A stretch of 64,000 nt of DNA. Origin: Shewanella vesiculosa. GTDB taxonomy: Bacteria > Pseudomonadota > Gammaproteobacteria > Enterobacterales > Shewanellaceae. The stretch is taken from NCBI RefSeq assembly GCF_021560015.1, contig NZ_CP073588.1, positions 1,612,001-1,676,000 on the forward strand, in the 5' to 3' direction. Position numbers and translations under genes: made by a program. Position 1 is the first letter of the stretch, and each line of letters starts with the position of its first letter. Shown in pieces: positions 19,988 through 29,600 of this stretch. Under the pieces are notes generated by a model. The model saw nothing but the letters and a program-made list of their open reading frames with translations, did no database searches and had not been told where the DNA came from.

Positions 19988-20919
19988 TTATAACGGAAAC
20001 TCAAAAATCAATCGCCACACTTTAAGCCCACCACCGACTTGATAACTTAATCCAAAATGCTCTATTTCAACACTGTCTAAACCTATTGCACTCAGGGTAA
20101 TAGGTTTAGAAAAAGCCAACGTAGTACCAATTTCATAAGTATATGAGGTTAATACATTATCCCCAACCGGCGAGACAAATTTTAGCTTATCGAAATACCA
20201 ATGTCCGGCAATAAAAAATCTCGGTTCAACCCGAGTATCCTGCCACTGCCAATCATAATTAACCCCAAAATCAATACCGCTTTTAAACACGGAATAGCCT
20301 TCTGTACTGTCATTTTGATTACTTTGATAACCCGCATAATAAATCCGATTGACCCATACTGGAGTAAATAAAGGCGCATCGAGCTTATAGAGTGCAGAAA
20401 TGCCAGTTGAAAAAATGCCTACATGGCTGGAAGTTGAAAAATTATGTCCATAACTAAATCAACATAACTCTCTAAGGTTAACTTATCATCCACTCGCCAG
20501 TGATATTCAAGCCCAGGGGTTAACGTTATCGTACCAACACTTTTAGGAATGCTGCCTTGAGGTAAATCGTTAAATGAATAATCAAAAAAACCCAGCGATG
20601 CGGTAAAGCGAAGTTTAAGTAAATAATCGTCGTTTGAGTCAAGCACAAACCCCAAAGGAATATTGGCCACAGCAGCACTTTGGCCTGAGGTACGATAAAT
20701 ACCACTGCCTAAATAATTGGCAAACGCATAATGTGAAGCATCAGGTTCTGTGATTAATTGAGGGGGTGTTGGTGAAGGTAATTCAGATCCATAGCTACCC
20801 CTACTGCAAAAAAACAGAAGCGCTACCAAGATTAAGCGAATAAATAGCGCTGCAAAGCGCGCAGAAGCAAATGATGATGACCCAATAAGCTGTGTGTTCT
20901 GCCCTTGTCTCATCATCAT
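19988..20919 (-). pseudogene. Outer-membrane beta-barrel protein, frameshifted
   Basis: The minus strand encodes a signal peptide (hydrophobic FIRLILVALLFFCSRGSYG) and a mature part of alternating polar and hydrophobic strands, ending in a Leu-terminal strand (WRLIFEFPL). The frame is broken near 20450: SYVDLVM runs into a stop, while the neighbouring frame continues YGHNFSTSSHVGIFSTGISALYKLD to the end. One missing T in GTTATGG would restore a protein of about 310 residues. The form recalls the solitary autotransporter-barrel proteins of Shewanella and Vibrio, but I cannot confirm the family. Function unknown. Confidence 0.7.
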
Positions 20920-20940
20920 TTAAACTATTTCTGTGCCAAA

Positions 20941-21549
20941 CTATTCATCGTGGAAATGATATTCCGACATCATATGACCTAGCTCAGTGGACTTGGTCTT
21001 TAAATATGATTCGTTGTAGCGATTTTTACCGACTTGCAACGGAATACGTTCCACTACTTCAATGCCCACATTTTGCATTGCCATCACTTTACGCGGATTA
21101 TTGGTCATCAACTTCACTTTGGTCACCCCAATTTGGGTTAACATCGGCAAAATCATGTCGTATTTACGCATGTCGGCTTCAAAACCCAAACGCAAATTGG
21201 CTTCTACGGTATTAGCACCCGCATCTTGGAGCTCATAAGCACGAATTTTATTGAGTAAGCCAATCCCACGCCCTTCTTGACGTAAGTACAACAAAAAGCC
21301 TTGGCCTTTTTCAGCGATACTTTGCATGGCGGCTTGTAATTGAAAACCACAATCACAACGTAAACTAAATAATGCATCACCGGTTAAACATTCAGAATGA
21401 ACACGACCTAGCATAGGTTGAGTGGGATCCAGTTGACCAAATGTCAACGCAACGTGTTCTTTACCAGTAGCAATTTCTTCGAAACCGTGCATGGCAAAAA
21501 CACCCCAAGGTGTGGGTAACTTAGATGTTGCGATATATTTTATCGGCAT
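20941..21549 (-). CDS. ribA: GTP cyclohydrolase II
   Basis: 202 residues, first committed step of riboflavin synthesis: GTP to 2,5-diamino-6-ribosylamino-pyrimidinone phosphate with formate release. Zinc-binding cysteines are in [18 protein letters not shown], and [22 protein letters not shown], plus [12 protein letters not shown], complete the active site. It is the stand-alone RibA form, not fused to RibB. No FMN riboswitch was seen upstream. Confidence 0.97.
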   Translation of the reverse strand: MPIKYIATSKLPTPWGVFAMHGFEEIATGKEHVALTFGQLDPTQPMLGRVHSECLTGDALFSLRCDCGFQLQAAMQSIAEKGQGFLLYLRQEGRGIGLLNKIRAYELQDAGANTVEANLRLGFEADMRKYDMILPMLTQIGVTKVKLMTNNPRKVMAMQNVGIEVVERIPLQVGKNRYNESYLKTKSTELGHMMSEYHFHDE

Positions 21550-21586
21550 GAATTAACCTTACGACAACTAACTGTAAAAGAAAATA

Positions 21587-21943
21587 TTAGAACTTAGCAG
21601 GAGCAAAACCCGTGACTTCTTTTATGCCCATCTCACGGCCTAACGCCGTTAAAGGATGCACAACCACTAAGCCTTTAACCGATTTATTTAACTTACCCAT
21701 ATCAGCTTGTTCAGCTTTGGTTAAAGTGCGCTTAAAACCGAGCGCTTTTAGTGCTGTACCTTCTTGACTAAACTGACGCGTTTGTTGGCCTTTAATACTC
21801 GCGATTCGCTTAGTAACAGTGGCCACTTCTTTCTTAAACTGCAGGACAATCGTGGCGTCGCCACGTGCTTCAGCCGCAGCTAATTTGCGACGAAACTTGT
21901 CTAATTTATCATTCAATGTCTGCAGTTCTAGCTTTAAATTCAT
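21587..21943 (-). CDS. yibL: YibL family ribosome-associated protein
   Basis: 118 residues, like E. coli YibL (120). The N-terminal half is a predicted coiled coil (LQTLNDKLDKFRRKLAAAEA to KRIASIKGQQ). The C-terminal half is the conserved signature LTKAEQADMGKLNKSVKGL, then VVVHPLTALGREMGIKEVTGF. YibL was found with ribosomes in E. coli; its exact role is unknown. It lies 37 bases upstream of ribA and may be co-transcribed. Confidence 0.93.
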   Translation of the reverse strand: MNLKLELQTLNDKLDKFRRKLAAAEARGDATIVLQFKKEVATVTKRIASIKGQQTRQFSQEGTALKALGFKRTLTKAEQADMGKLNKSVKGLVVVHPLTALGREMGIKEVTGFAPAKF

Positions 21944-22341
21944 TTGATTACCTTAAGTGCTTTGGTGTGTTAGTGAATCGTTTACGTTTATACGTTTATC
22001 ACAACACCGTTTCGGAGGCAGATTATATACCCAAAACCCCCTAAGATGCGAATAGGAAACGCTTCTTATAGACATGTACTGGTAAAGTTTTTCAACCTCG
22101 ATACACAATTTAGCCAGTACTACCCTGCGAAAAACCAACGCTACTATTCCACTTTGTCCTGACCTTGTGAGCATAATTAATGATTTTTATGGTCTCGACT
22201 CACTAATTCCTCGCTGATGTAACAGTTTAAAAGCTCCTCACCGCTGTCTAATTACCACTCATCTTGTTTAATTGTTCAGCAACCACATCTAGCAAAGCCG
22301 CTTTCTACAGCATTTCCGTCAAGCCACTATTGCAATACTTA

Positions 22342-22356
22342 TGATAATCATTATCA
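22342..22356 (+). promoter_or_regulatory. Fur box of the siderophore receptor
   Basis: TGATAATCATTATCA is a perfect 7-1-7 inverted repeat of the Fur recognition unit, 31 bases before the receptor start codon. It predicts repression by Fe-loaded Fur. Confidence 0.9.
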
Positions 22357-22387
22357 TTCGCATAAATATTAATAGAGGTCCCATGTT

Positions 22388-24865
22388 ATGTCGCCACTGC
22401 GTTTATCACTACTTGCTATAGCTTGCCAAAGTGTATTGTTTCCCGTTTATGTTCATGCCCAAACACCTATTCCATCGCCAGAGATTATTGCACCAGCATC
22501 AAGTGATTCGAGCAGTGCATCAGACTCAGAACACTATGAGCGAATGACGGTTTACGGCAGACAAAATCAAGTAGTAATGAACTCAGGATTAGCGACTAAA
22601 TCTGATATGTCGCTTATGGAAACGCCTGCAGCGGTAGTGATCGTTGATGAGACACTCATCGACTCACAAGGCATCACCAATATGCAGGATTTAGTGCGTA
22701 ACATAAGTGGTGTAACCCAAGCCGGTAATAATTATGGTATTGGCGATAACATAGTCGTGCGAGGGTTAGGTGCAAACTACACTTACGATGGTATGTATGG
22801 CGGCGCAGGTTTAGGTAACACCTTTAATCCCACTCGTTCATTGACTAATGTGAGTTCTGTTGAAGTTCTCAAAGGTCCAGCAACAGGGCTTTATGGTATG
22901 GGCAGCGCGGGCGGTGTAATTAACCTTATTGAGAAAAAGCCTGAGTTTGTCAGCAAACAACTGTTTGAAGCCGAAGTAGGTCAATGGGATACCTACTCTC
23001 TTATGGCTGATTCTACTGGCGGTATAACTGACGATCTAGCCTACCGTTTAGTGGCCAAAACCGCCCATAGTACCGGTTATCGAGATCTAGGTACCGATCG
23101 CGATGAAATATATGGCTCGCTTAAATATGTGCTTAATGAAAATCAAAACATCATGCTATCAACGGCTTATATTAATGATGCCATTCCCGTCGACTCAATA
23201 GGCCATCCTATCCGCATCTATAATGCCGCCTCTGTCGAGGGCAAAACCGCAGGTGAAGTGAACTGGCAGGATTTGATCAATGATCCAACCAATAATGGCT
23301 TACAGCTAACAGATCAACAACGTCAACAATTAGCGGATTCATTAAGTGCAAACGATGGCTTAACACCTTATCAATTTGGCCATAATGGTCTTATTTCACC
23401 GATGGCGAAAGACAACAAGGGTGAAGAGTTACGCTTTAAACTCAGCCATAATGTGTACTTAACCGATAATTTGTTTTTAAATCAGCAGTTGCAACACCGT
23501 GATTACGAAACCAGCTTTGCACGTCAAACTGGTGCTTATAATTACGTTTATTGGCGACGAAATGGCGTTATTAATGCCGATCCCCGTGCGCCTTTAGTTG
23601 AGGATGGCACCTTATACCCTTTTGCCGCCCGTCGTCAGGAATATCGCAAAGTCTCGGCAGAAGAAAAGTCGTGGCAGTATTTTGCTGATTTGCGCTATGA
23701 CTTCGATATCGGCAATATCAGTAACGAATTACTGGTCAATGCTAACTTTGAAGACCGCGACATCCGCTTTAAACAATATTCGATTTACGATGCCGATTAC
23801 ACCTTGAAAGATGCTAATGGCAATCAATCCTATCAAGGAAGCTTGCCGTACATTTATGACATCCGTAACCCCAATTGGGGCGAGGGAGAGTTTGAAGAGT
23901 ACGATCCGTTATTAACCAGTAATTATAATAAATCAGTAACGGCATGGGGGTTAGGTATACAACATGTGGGCTATTTAGGCGGCGGATTTACCAGCCGTAT
24001 TGGGTTTGCTTTTAACGAAATAAAACAAACTTACCAACACTTAGGCGTTGATGCTCGTTACAGCAGTAGCCTTGCGGATCCACAACCAGAAGCAGACACC
24101 ACAGATAACGGTGTAACCTACAATTTAGGCCTAACTTATATGCCTACTGATGATATCTCTGTATTCATTAATCACTCTAAAGGTCGCACGACTTATAGTG
24201 TATTAGGTGATGTAAAAGGTAATGAAGCTGATCGTGATGATTCACAATCAATCAGTAATGATTTGGGTATTCGGATTAAAGCATTTGATGACCAATTACT
24301 GGCATCATTAGTATTGTTTAAAACCTCACGAACCAATGTAGCCTACAGCAATCCAGATTACGACAGTAGCGCAGTCACGCCTGACATTGACCCATACTTT
24401 TATAATGGTAGCGAAGACACCAAAGGGGTTGAATTAGATCTTAATGCATATTTAAGCGAACAGTGGAAAGTCAACGTTAACGCAGTTTACCAAGATGCCA
24501 GAGACAACCAAAACCCCAATAGTAATGATTATGGACAACGCCAAAAAGGCATACCTTATGTTACTGCAGGCGCTTGGGTAACTTATGCCGCAGCATTGGG
24601 CTTACCTGCGCCACTGTCATTAAGTTTAGGCGCTAAATATGTCGATGAACGCAGCACGCAGTCTAGCTCATTTGGCATACCTGACGGTTATGTGCCCAGT
24701 TATAGCGTCATCGACTCGGCTATTAGCTATGATGTTGAACGTTATAAAATTCAACTGAACATTAATAACCTATTTAATCAAACGTATTTCGATAAGGCCA
24801 TGTTCTTAGGGGGTCTTCCTGGCGAAGAGCGTAATGCGAAGTTAACCTTAACTTATCGTATTTAA
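22388..24865 (+). CDS. TonB-dependent siderophore receptor
   Basis: 825 residues. Signal peptide to about Ala24 (PVYVHA), TonB-box-like YERMTVYG near 50-57, then the plug (ETPAAVVIVDETLIDSQG, MQDLVRNISGVTQAGNNYG, NIVVRGLGANYTYDGMYGG, VEVLKGPATGLYGMGSAGGVINLI). The C-terminal barrel ends in VERYKIQLNINNLFNQTYFDKAMFLGGLPGEERNAKLTLTYRI (last strand ends in aromatic-rich residues). The family is FhuA/FpvA-like ferric siderophore receptors; the siderophore is not known. No extra signalling domain is present. The Fur box predicts iron control. ATG 22388 lies nine bases after AGAGG. Confidence 0.94.
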   Translation: MSPLRLSLLAIACQSVLFPVYVHAQTPIPSPEIIAPASSDSSSASDSEHYERMTVYGRQNQVVMNSGLATKSDMSLMETPAAVVIVDETLIDSQGITNMQDLVRNISGVTQAGNNYGIGDNIVVRGLGANYTYDGMYGGAGLGNTFNPTRSLTNVSSVEVLKGPATGLYGMGSAGGVINLIEKKPEFVSKQLFEAEVGQWDTYSLMADSTGGITDDLAYRLVAKTAHSTGYRDLGTDRDEIYGSLKYVLNENQNIMLSTAYINDAIPVDSIGHPIRIYNAASVEGKTAGEVNWQDLINDPTNNGLQLTDQQRQQLADSLSANDGLTPYQFGHNGLISPMAKDNKGEELRFKLSHNVYLTDNLFLNQQLQHRDYETSFARQTGAYNYVYWRRNGVINADPRAPLVEDGTLYPFAARRQEYRKVSAEEKSWQYFADLRYDFDIGNISNELLVNANFEDRDIRFKQYSIYDADYTLKDANGNQSYQGSLPYIYDIRNPNWGEGEFEEYDPLLTSNYNKSVTAWGLGIQHVGYLGGGFTSRIGFAFNEIKQTYQHLGVDARYSSSLADPQPEADTTDNGVTYNLGLTYMPTDDISVFINHSKGRTTYSVLGDVKGNEADRDDSQSISNDLGIRIKAFDDQLLASLVLFKTSRTNVAYSNPDYDSSAVTPDIDPYFYNGSEDTKGVELDLNAYLSEQWKVNVNAVYQDARDNQNPNSNDYGQRQKGIPYVTAGAWVTYAAALGLPAPLSLSLGAKYVDERSTQSSSFGIPDGYVPSYSVIDSAISYDVERYKIQLNINNLFNQTYFDKAMFLGGLPGEERNAKLTLTYRI

Positions 24866-24905
24866 AAACATATCAATCTGGATTTTGTTTACTCGAAATC
24901 TAGAT

Positions 24906-24939
24906 CTCAATTTAGCGCTAAATCTAACGCTAAATTGAG
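24906..24939. other. 12-bp hairpin before the terminator
   Basis: Perfect inverted repeat CTCAATTTAGCG/CGCTAAATTGAG with a 10-base loop. It lies between the receptor stop and the terminator hairpin and has no T tract of its own. It may stabilise the mRNA 3' end. Confidence 0.6.
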
Positions 24940-24952
24940 TAACGAGATGATG

Positions 24953-24981
24953 AAAGCACTGCCTGTGGCAGTGCTTTTTTT
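24953..24981 (+). terminator. Terminator of siderophore receptor
   Basis: Stem AAAGCACTGCC/GGCAGTGCTTT with a TGT loop followed by Ts, about 90 bases after the stop codon. Confidence 0.9.
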
Positions 24982-25070
24982 ATCGTTATCTAATGAGCAT
25001 AATTGACTATTTAGGCTACATGTAGGATAAACGAAGCATAATTCAATAGCTTATCTTAGGATGTTATTTG

Positions 25071-26324
25071 ATGGCTAATACCATTTTTAGTCCATACACC
25101 TTGATCAATGGTGCGATCATTGCCAATCGCTTAGTCAAAGCGGCAATGGAAGAAAATCTTGCCAACGTTCAGCAACAACCAGATCAAGCATTGTTCAACT
25201 TATACGATGCTTGGGCCAAGGGCGGTGTTGGATTAATGATTACCGGTAATGTGATGATTGACCCTTTAGCCATGACGGGCCCTGGTGGTGTGGTACTCAC
25301 ATCCAGCAGCGCACTTGAGCCGTTTATCCAATGGGCCAAAATAGCCAAGCAAAATAACGCCAGGGTGTGGATGCAAATTAATCATCCTGGCCGTCAGGTA
25401 TTTAAAGCGATGGGGGGCAAAAATATTGCACCTTCAGCTGTCGCACTTGATTTAGGTAAACACTCATCGATGTTTTCTCAGCCTAAAGCAATGACAATCA
25501 CTGACATTGATGATGTTATCCAACGCTTTGTCACAACCGCAAGCATGGCTCAACAAGCGGGTTTTGATGGTGTACAAGTTCATGCCGCACATGGTTATTT
25601 GTTAGCGCAGTTTTTATCACCGTTAACTAATCAGCGCGATGATGAATGGGGCGCAAGCTTAGAGAATCGAGCCAGGTTATTAATTGAAGTGGTCAAGCAA
25701 ATTAGGCATAAATGTGGTGCAGATTTTGATATTGCGGTAAAGCTTAACTCAGCCGATTTTCAACGCGGTGGTTTTGATGTCGACGATGCCGAAAAAGTGA
25801 TTAATATGCTCGCACCGCATCAAGTTGAAATGGTCGAGTTATCCGGCGGCAGCTATGAAGCCCCCGCAATGCAAGGTCGCAGCGCCGATGAGCGCACCTT
25901 AGCTCGAGAAGCTTACTTTTTACATTTAACCGCACAGTTAGTTCTGCGTAGTCCAATTGCGTTGATGTTAACGGGAGGCATTTATCGCCTGCCTGTTGCG
26001 CAACAAGTCGTTGATGCCGGCTTTGCCTTATGCGGCATTGCCAGCGCCCTTGCCTTTTATCCTGACTTAGCCAATATATGGCGCAGCAAACCTGAGTTCA
26101 CCCCTGCGATGCCCACAGTGAATTGGCAGAGCAAACCTTTAGCCGGGCTAGCGACTATGGCAGTCATTAAACGCCAGCTTCGCCGAATAAGCCAAGGCAA
26201 ACAACCTCAAATTAATGACTCCCCCATATGGAGTTTATTGGTCGATCAATTTAAAACCAGACAACGTACTAAACGTTATCGCTATGGTTTAGGTCTTTCT
26301 AATGATCAACATGTAAACGATTAG
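25071..26324 (+). CDS. Old yellow enzyme-family NADH:flavin oxidoreductase
   Basis: 417 residues, FMN-dependent TIM barrel of the OYE family. Visible: FSPYTLINGAIIANRLVKAAM at the N-terminus, MQINHPGRQV, GFDGVQVHAAHGYLLAQFLSPLTNQRDDEWG (substrate/FMN His pair) and IALMLTGGIY (FMN phosphate). It reduces C=C bonds of enones or related substrates with NAD(P)H; the true substrate is unknown. The C-terminal tail is lysine and arginine rich. ATG 25071 is preferred to the TTG one codon earlier; AGGA lies nine bases ahead. Confidence 0.9.
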   Translation: MANTIFSPYTLINGAIIANRLVKAAMEENLANVQQQPDQALFNLYDAWAKGGVGLMITGNVMIDPLAMTGPGGVVLTSSSALEPFIQWAKIAKQNNARVWMQINHPGRQVFKAMGGKNIAPSAVALDLGKHSSMFSQPKAMTITDIDDVIQRFVTTASMAQQAGFDGVQVHAAHGYLLAQFLSPLTNQRDDEWGASLENRARLLIEVVKQIRHKCGADFDIAVKLNSADFQRGGFDVDDAEKVINMLAPHQVEMVELSGGSYEAPAMQGRSADERTLAREAYFLHLTAQLVLRSPIALMLTGGIYRLPVAQQVVDAGFALCGIASALAFYPDLANIWRSKPEFTPAMPTVNWQSKPLAGLATMAVIKRQLRRISQGKQPQINDSPIWSLLVDQFKTRQRTKRYRYGLGLSNDQHVND

Positions 26325-26403
26325 CCTCTTAAAAATTAACGTGCTAATAATGAACCCGCTAACCATTAAAGCGCTGGCATTAAACGACTAGTCTTAAAAA
26401 ACG

Positions 26404-26871
26404 CTAGCGCTTAAAACGATAAATCTGCTGATTGCTGCTGCCGCGCCATAATAACGCCGGATCGGCTTTATCTTGTTCAAACTTACCGTCGATGAGAACA
26501 TCGACTAACGCCACCACAGCTTGCTGCTGTGGCGTGAGATTGGCTTGTTGATAACCAGTCCATAACCAAATGTCTTTATCGGGACATTCAGTATTTACCC
26601 TAGTCACTAATTGCAATACGGCTTCTAGATTAGCCGGATGCAGTGGGTCACCACCACTTAACGATAGGCCGCGCCGATAAATACGGCTGTCGGTTAAATC
26701 AGCAATAATCTGATCTTCTAACGCTTGGCTAAATACATGGCCAGCATCTACACGCCAAGTACTTTGGTTATAGCATCCCTTACAGGCATGCTCGCAACCG
26801 CTAACAAATAAGCAGCAACGGGTGCCCTCGCCGTTGATCACATCAACACTATGGTAAGCACTGTAATGCAT
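26404..26871 (-). CDS. nrdG: Anaerobic ribonucleotide reductase activating protein
   Basis: 155 residues, radical SAM. The cluster cysteines are in SGCEHACKGCYNQSTW, a CxxxxCxxC-like arrangement typical of NrdG, followed by SLSGGDPLHPAN. It generates the glycyl radical on NrdD. Its start overlaps the nrdD stop by one base, so the two are translationally coupled. Confidence 0.96.
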   Translation of the reverse strand: MHYSAYHSVDVINGEGTRCCLFVSGCEHACKGCYNQSTWRVDAGHVFSQALEDQIIADLTDSRIYRRGLSLSGGDPLHPANLEAVLQLVTRVNTECPDKDIWLWTGYQQANLTPQQQAVVALVDVLIDGKFEQDKADPALLWRGSSNQQIYRFKR

Positions 26872-28988
26872 TATAAATGCTTCACTCTGCGTTTAACTTC
26901 TTCTTGCTTACCAAAGTTAAACGGCCGCGCATCAGGACTGCCTAAATAACCACATACACGGCGAGTCACCGATACCCTACTAGGCTCATGGTTACCGCAT
27001 TTAGGGCAGACAAAGCCCTTACTGGTACAATTGAACTCACCAATGTAGCCGCAATCGTAACACTCATCTATCGGGGTGTTAGTGCCGTAATATGGCACCC
27101 TGCTGTAGCTGTAGTCCCAGACATTTTCCAGTGCTTCAATGTTGTTTTGCATGTTAGGAAATTCGCCGTAGCAAATAAACCCACCATTAGCGATGGCTGG
27201 ATAAGGTTGTTCAAAATCAATTTTATCAAAAGGATTCACTTTCTTTTCAACATCTAAATGGAAACTATTAGTGTAATAGCCTTTGTCAGTCACCCCAGAT
27301 ACTACACCGAACTGGGTGGTATCAAGTAGGCAAAAGCGACTACATAAATTTTCACTTGGGGTACTGTACAAACTAAAACCATAACCGGTTTCTTCCTTCC
27401 AAGATTCAGTGGCTTGTTTTAGATGATGAATAATGGCGACCGCTTTGTCACGTAGTTGCGCGTTATCAAACACATGTTCAGCATTGCCATATAAAGCATT
27501 AACCGTTTCGTGCAGGCCAATAAAGCCTAACGAAATTGACGCACGGCCATTTTTAAAAATGTCGCTAACATCATCATCGGCATTTAAGCGTACACCGCAA
27601 GCACCTTCCATGTATAAAATCGGCGCAACACGGGCTTTAACCCCGGTTAAGCGTGCAATCCGCGTGTCTAACGCTTTGCGAGCGACTAACAAACGTTCAT
27701 CGAGTAATTGATAAAAACGCTGCTCATCTTTACCCGCTTCTAACGCAATGCGCGGTAAGTTAAGGCTAACCACACCTAAATTATTGCGACCTTCGTGTAC
27801 TTGTTGACCGTCTTGTTCATAAACCCCCAAAAAGGAGCGACAACCCATGGGGGTTTTAAATGAACCGGTGACTTTAACTACCTGATCATAATTTAAAATA
27901 TCTGGATACATACGCATAGTTGAGCAGGTTAAGGCCATCTTTTTGATGTCGTAATTGACGTCAGTAGCTTGATGATTGACGCCATCTTTAATGGCAAACA
28001 CCAATTTAGGAAAGACGGCCGTTTTGCGGTTTTTACCTAAACCAGCCATGCGCACAGTTAACATCGACCGCTGAATTAAGCGAGACTCCCACGACACACC
28101 TAAACCAAAGCCAAAGGTCACAAACGGCGTTTGGCCATTGGCGGTATGCAAGGTGTTGACTTCATATTCCAACGACTGGAATGCATCATGACACTCTTTT
28201 TCGGTTTGCGTCATTGCATAACCTTCGACATCGGCTACTTGCCATTTGCGAGCCACAGCAAGGTGTTTTTGATAACTAATTTGCACAAACTCAGCCAACA
28301 CTTCATCAATACGGTTAATGGTTGTGCCGCCGTAAATATGGCTCGCCACTTGGGCAATAATTTGCGCAGTCACCGCCGTTGCTGTTGAGATGGATTTAGG
28401 CGGTTCAATTTCAGCATTACCCATTTTAAAACCATGAGTTAACATGCCAGCTAAATCAATTAGCATGCAGTTAAACATCGGGAAAAACGGTGCATAGTCG
28501 AGATCATGATAGTGAATTTCTCCTTTCTCATGAGCGCTAACCACATCTTTAGGTAATAAGTGAGTTTTAGCGTAATGCTTGGCAACTATCCCTGCGAGTA
28601 AGTCTCGTTGAGTTGGGATCACTTTGGCATCTTTATTGGCATTTTCGTTTAAAATGGCATTATCTGATTGCTCAACCAAACCACGAATAGCGCAGTTTAA
28701 TTTACTCTGAGTCTCACGATGAGTGTCACGGTCGTGTCGATACTCAATATAGTGACGTGCCACCGACTTAAACGGTCCTGACATTAATAAGTTTTCAACT
28801 GCATCTTGTAGCTCGTGAATATCAACTTCGGTTTTGCAAGCCATTTGCTGCTCAACCGTTTGCGCTAACTGCAGCGCATATTGATGGTCAGCTTGACCTG
28901 CAGACTCCATTGCAGCCACAACAGCCTCTTTGATCCGACATCCATCAAATGCTGTCCGGCATCCATCCCTTTTCACGACTACAAGCAT
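26871..28988 (-). CDS. nrdD: Anaerobic ribonucleoside-triphosphate reductase
   Basis: 705 residues, class III reductase that makes dNTPs without oxygen. An N-terminal ATP-cone (VVVKRDGCRTAFDGCRIKEAV, residues 3-90) sets allosteric control. The C-terminal zinc finger is CYDCGYIGEF and CPKCGNHEP, and the glycyl radical site is RRVCGYLGSP. Two NrdR boxes and an FNR-like box lie immediately upstream, so it is predicted to be repressed by NrdR when dATP is high and induced without oxygen. Confidence 0.97.
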   Translation of the reverse strand: MLVVVKRDGCRTAFDGCRIKEAVVAAMESAGQADHQYALQLAQTVEQQMACKTEVDIHELQDAVENLLMSGPFKSVARHYIEYRHDRDTHRETQSKLNCAIRGLVEQSDNAILNENANKDAKVIPTQRDLLAGIVAKHYAKTHLLPKDVVSAHEKGEIHYHDLDYAPFFPMFNCMLIDLAGMLTHGFKMGNAEIEPPKSISTATAVTAQIIAQVASHIYGGTTINRIDEVLAEFVQISYQKHLAVARKWQVADVEGYAMTQTEKECHDAFQSLEYEVNTLHTANGQTPFVTFGFGLGVSWESRLIQRSMLTVRMAGLGKNRKTAVFPKLVFAIKDGVNHQATDVNYDIKKMALTCSTMRMYPDILNYDQVVKVTGSFKTPMGCRSFLGVYEQDGQQVHEGRNNLGVVSLNLPRIALEAGKDEQRFYQLLDERLLVARKALDTRIARLTGVKARVAPILYMEGACGVRLNADDDVSDIFKNGRASISLGFIGLHETVNALYGNAEHVFDNAQLRDKAVAIIHHLKQATESWKEETGYGFSLYSTPSENLCSRFCLLDTTQFGVVSGVTDKGYYTNSFHLDVEKKVNPFDKIDFEQPYPAIANGGFICYGEFPNMQNNIEALENVWDYSYSRVPYYGTNTPIDECYDCGYIGEFNCTSKGFVCPKCGNHEPSRVSVTRRVCGYLGSPDARPFNFGKQEEVKRRVKHL

Positions 28989-29004
28989 ACAACCATCCTT
29001 ACAA

Positions 29005-29051
29005 GCACTATATATAGAGCTTTAATTTACAAAAGACACAATATAGAGTGT
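29005..29051 (-). promoter_or_regulatory. Tandem NrdR boxes upstream of nrdD
   Basis: GCACTATATATAGAGC (29005-29020) and ACACAATATAGAGTGT (29036-29051) match the 16-bp NrdR box (ACACWATATATWGTGT) at 13 and 15 positions. Their starts are exactly 31 bp apart, the usual three-turn spacing. Confidence 0.85.
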
Positions 29052-29079
29052 ATTAGATACATTAACGCTGAGTATTACT

Positions 29080-29093
29080 TTGATCCAGATCAT
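29080..29093 (-). promoter_or_regulatory. FNR-like box upstream of nrdD
   Basis: TTGAT-CCAG-ATCAT fits TTGAT-N4-ATCAA with one mismatch. It lies 92 bases before the nrdD start, upstream of the NrdR boxes, a plausible activating position for an Fnr-family regulator. Confidence 0.65.
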
Positions 29094-29600
29094 AATTGTC
29101 GGCAGTACTTTTTATTGCAAATAACTTGCTATTCGCAATAAATATTGTAGGTGTGGAAAATGATTTTTATGACGGGAGATCGCATGGTAGAAAAAAATGA
29201 AAATAGCATCGCAATGTAAGATTTTGGCAAACAAGTTATCTCATAGGTAACCGTGTAGTTGTGGTTTTTAGCCGTTCAAAATGATGACTATTTCGATGAC
29301 CTGGCATCAAATACAGCGTTAATGACACTATCAACCGTATAAGTGACTTATTCATTACGACAAGATGAATACTCAGGACGAAGAGGCGCGACATGAGATT
29401 GAATAAGTCGAACTAATACAGATTGCGCCGATTAAACGCATCCCAGAATAAATAAGCGCCCTCTCCTTGATGCTGAACATCCATGTGATACCAATATCTG
29501 TACCACGATTGACAGGCACTGACTGATTAATCACCCATTAAGCACTTAGACGCGAACGGGTATATTGCCATCAATACACCAGTCCGACATCGCCTAAGTA
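29094..29600. other. Intergenic region between nrdD promoter and rssA end
   Basis: About 500 bases with no supported reading frame, hairpin or repeat. Nothing recognisable apart from the nrdD promoter elements at its left side. Confidence 0.4.

Noticed and set aside
22383..22421. Short upstream frame (ATG at 22383) overlapping the siderophore receptor start
   Set aside because: Twelve codons starting five bases before the real start and out of frame with it. No evidence of a leader peptide; the longer receptor frame explains the sequence.
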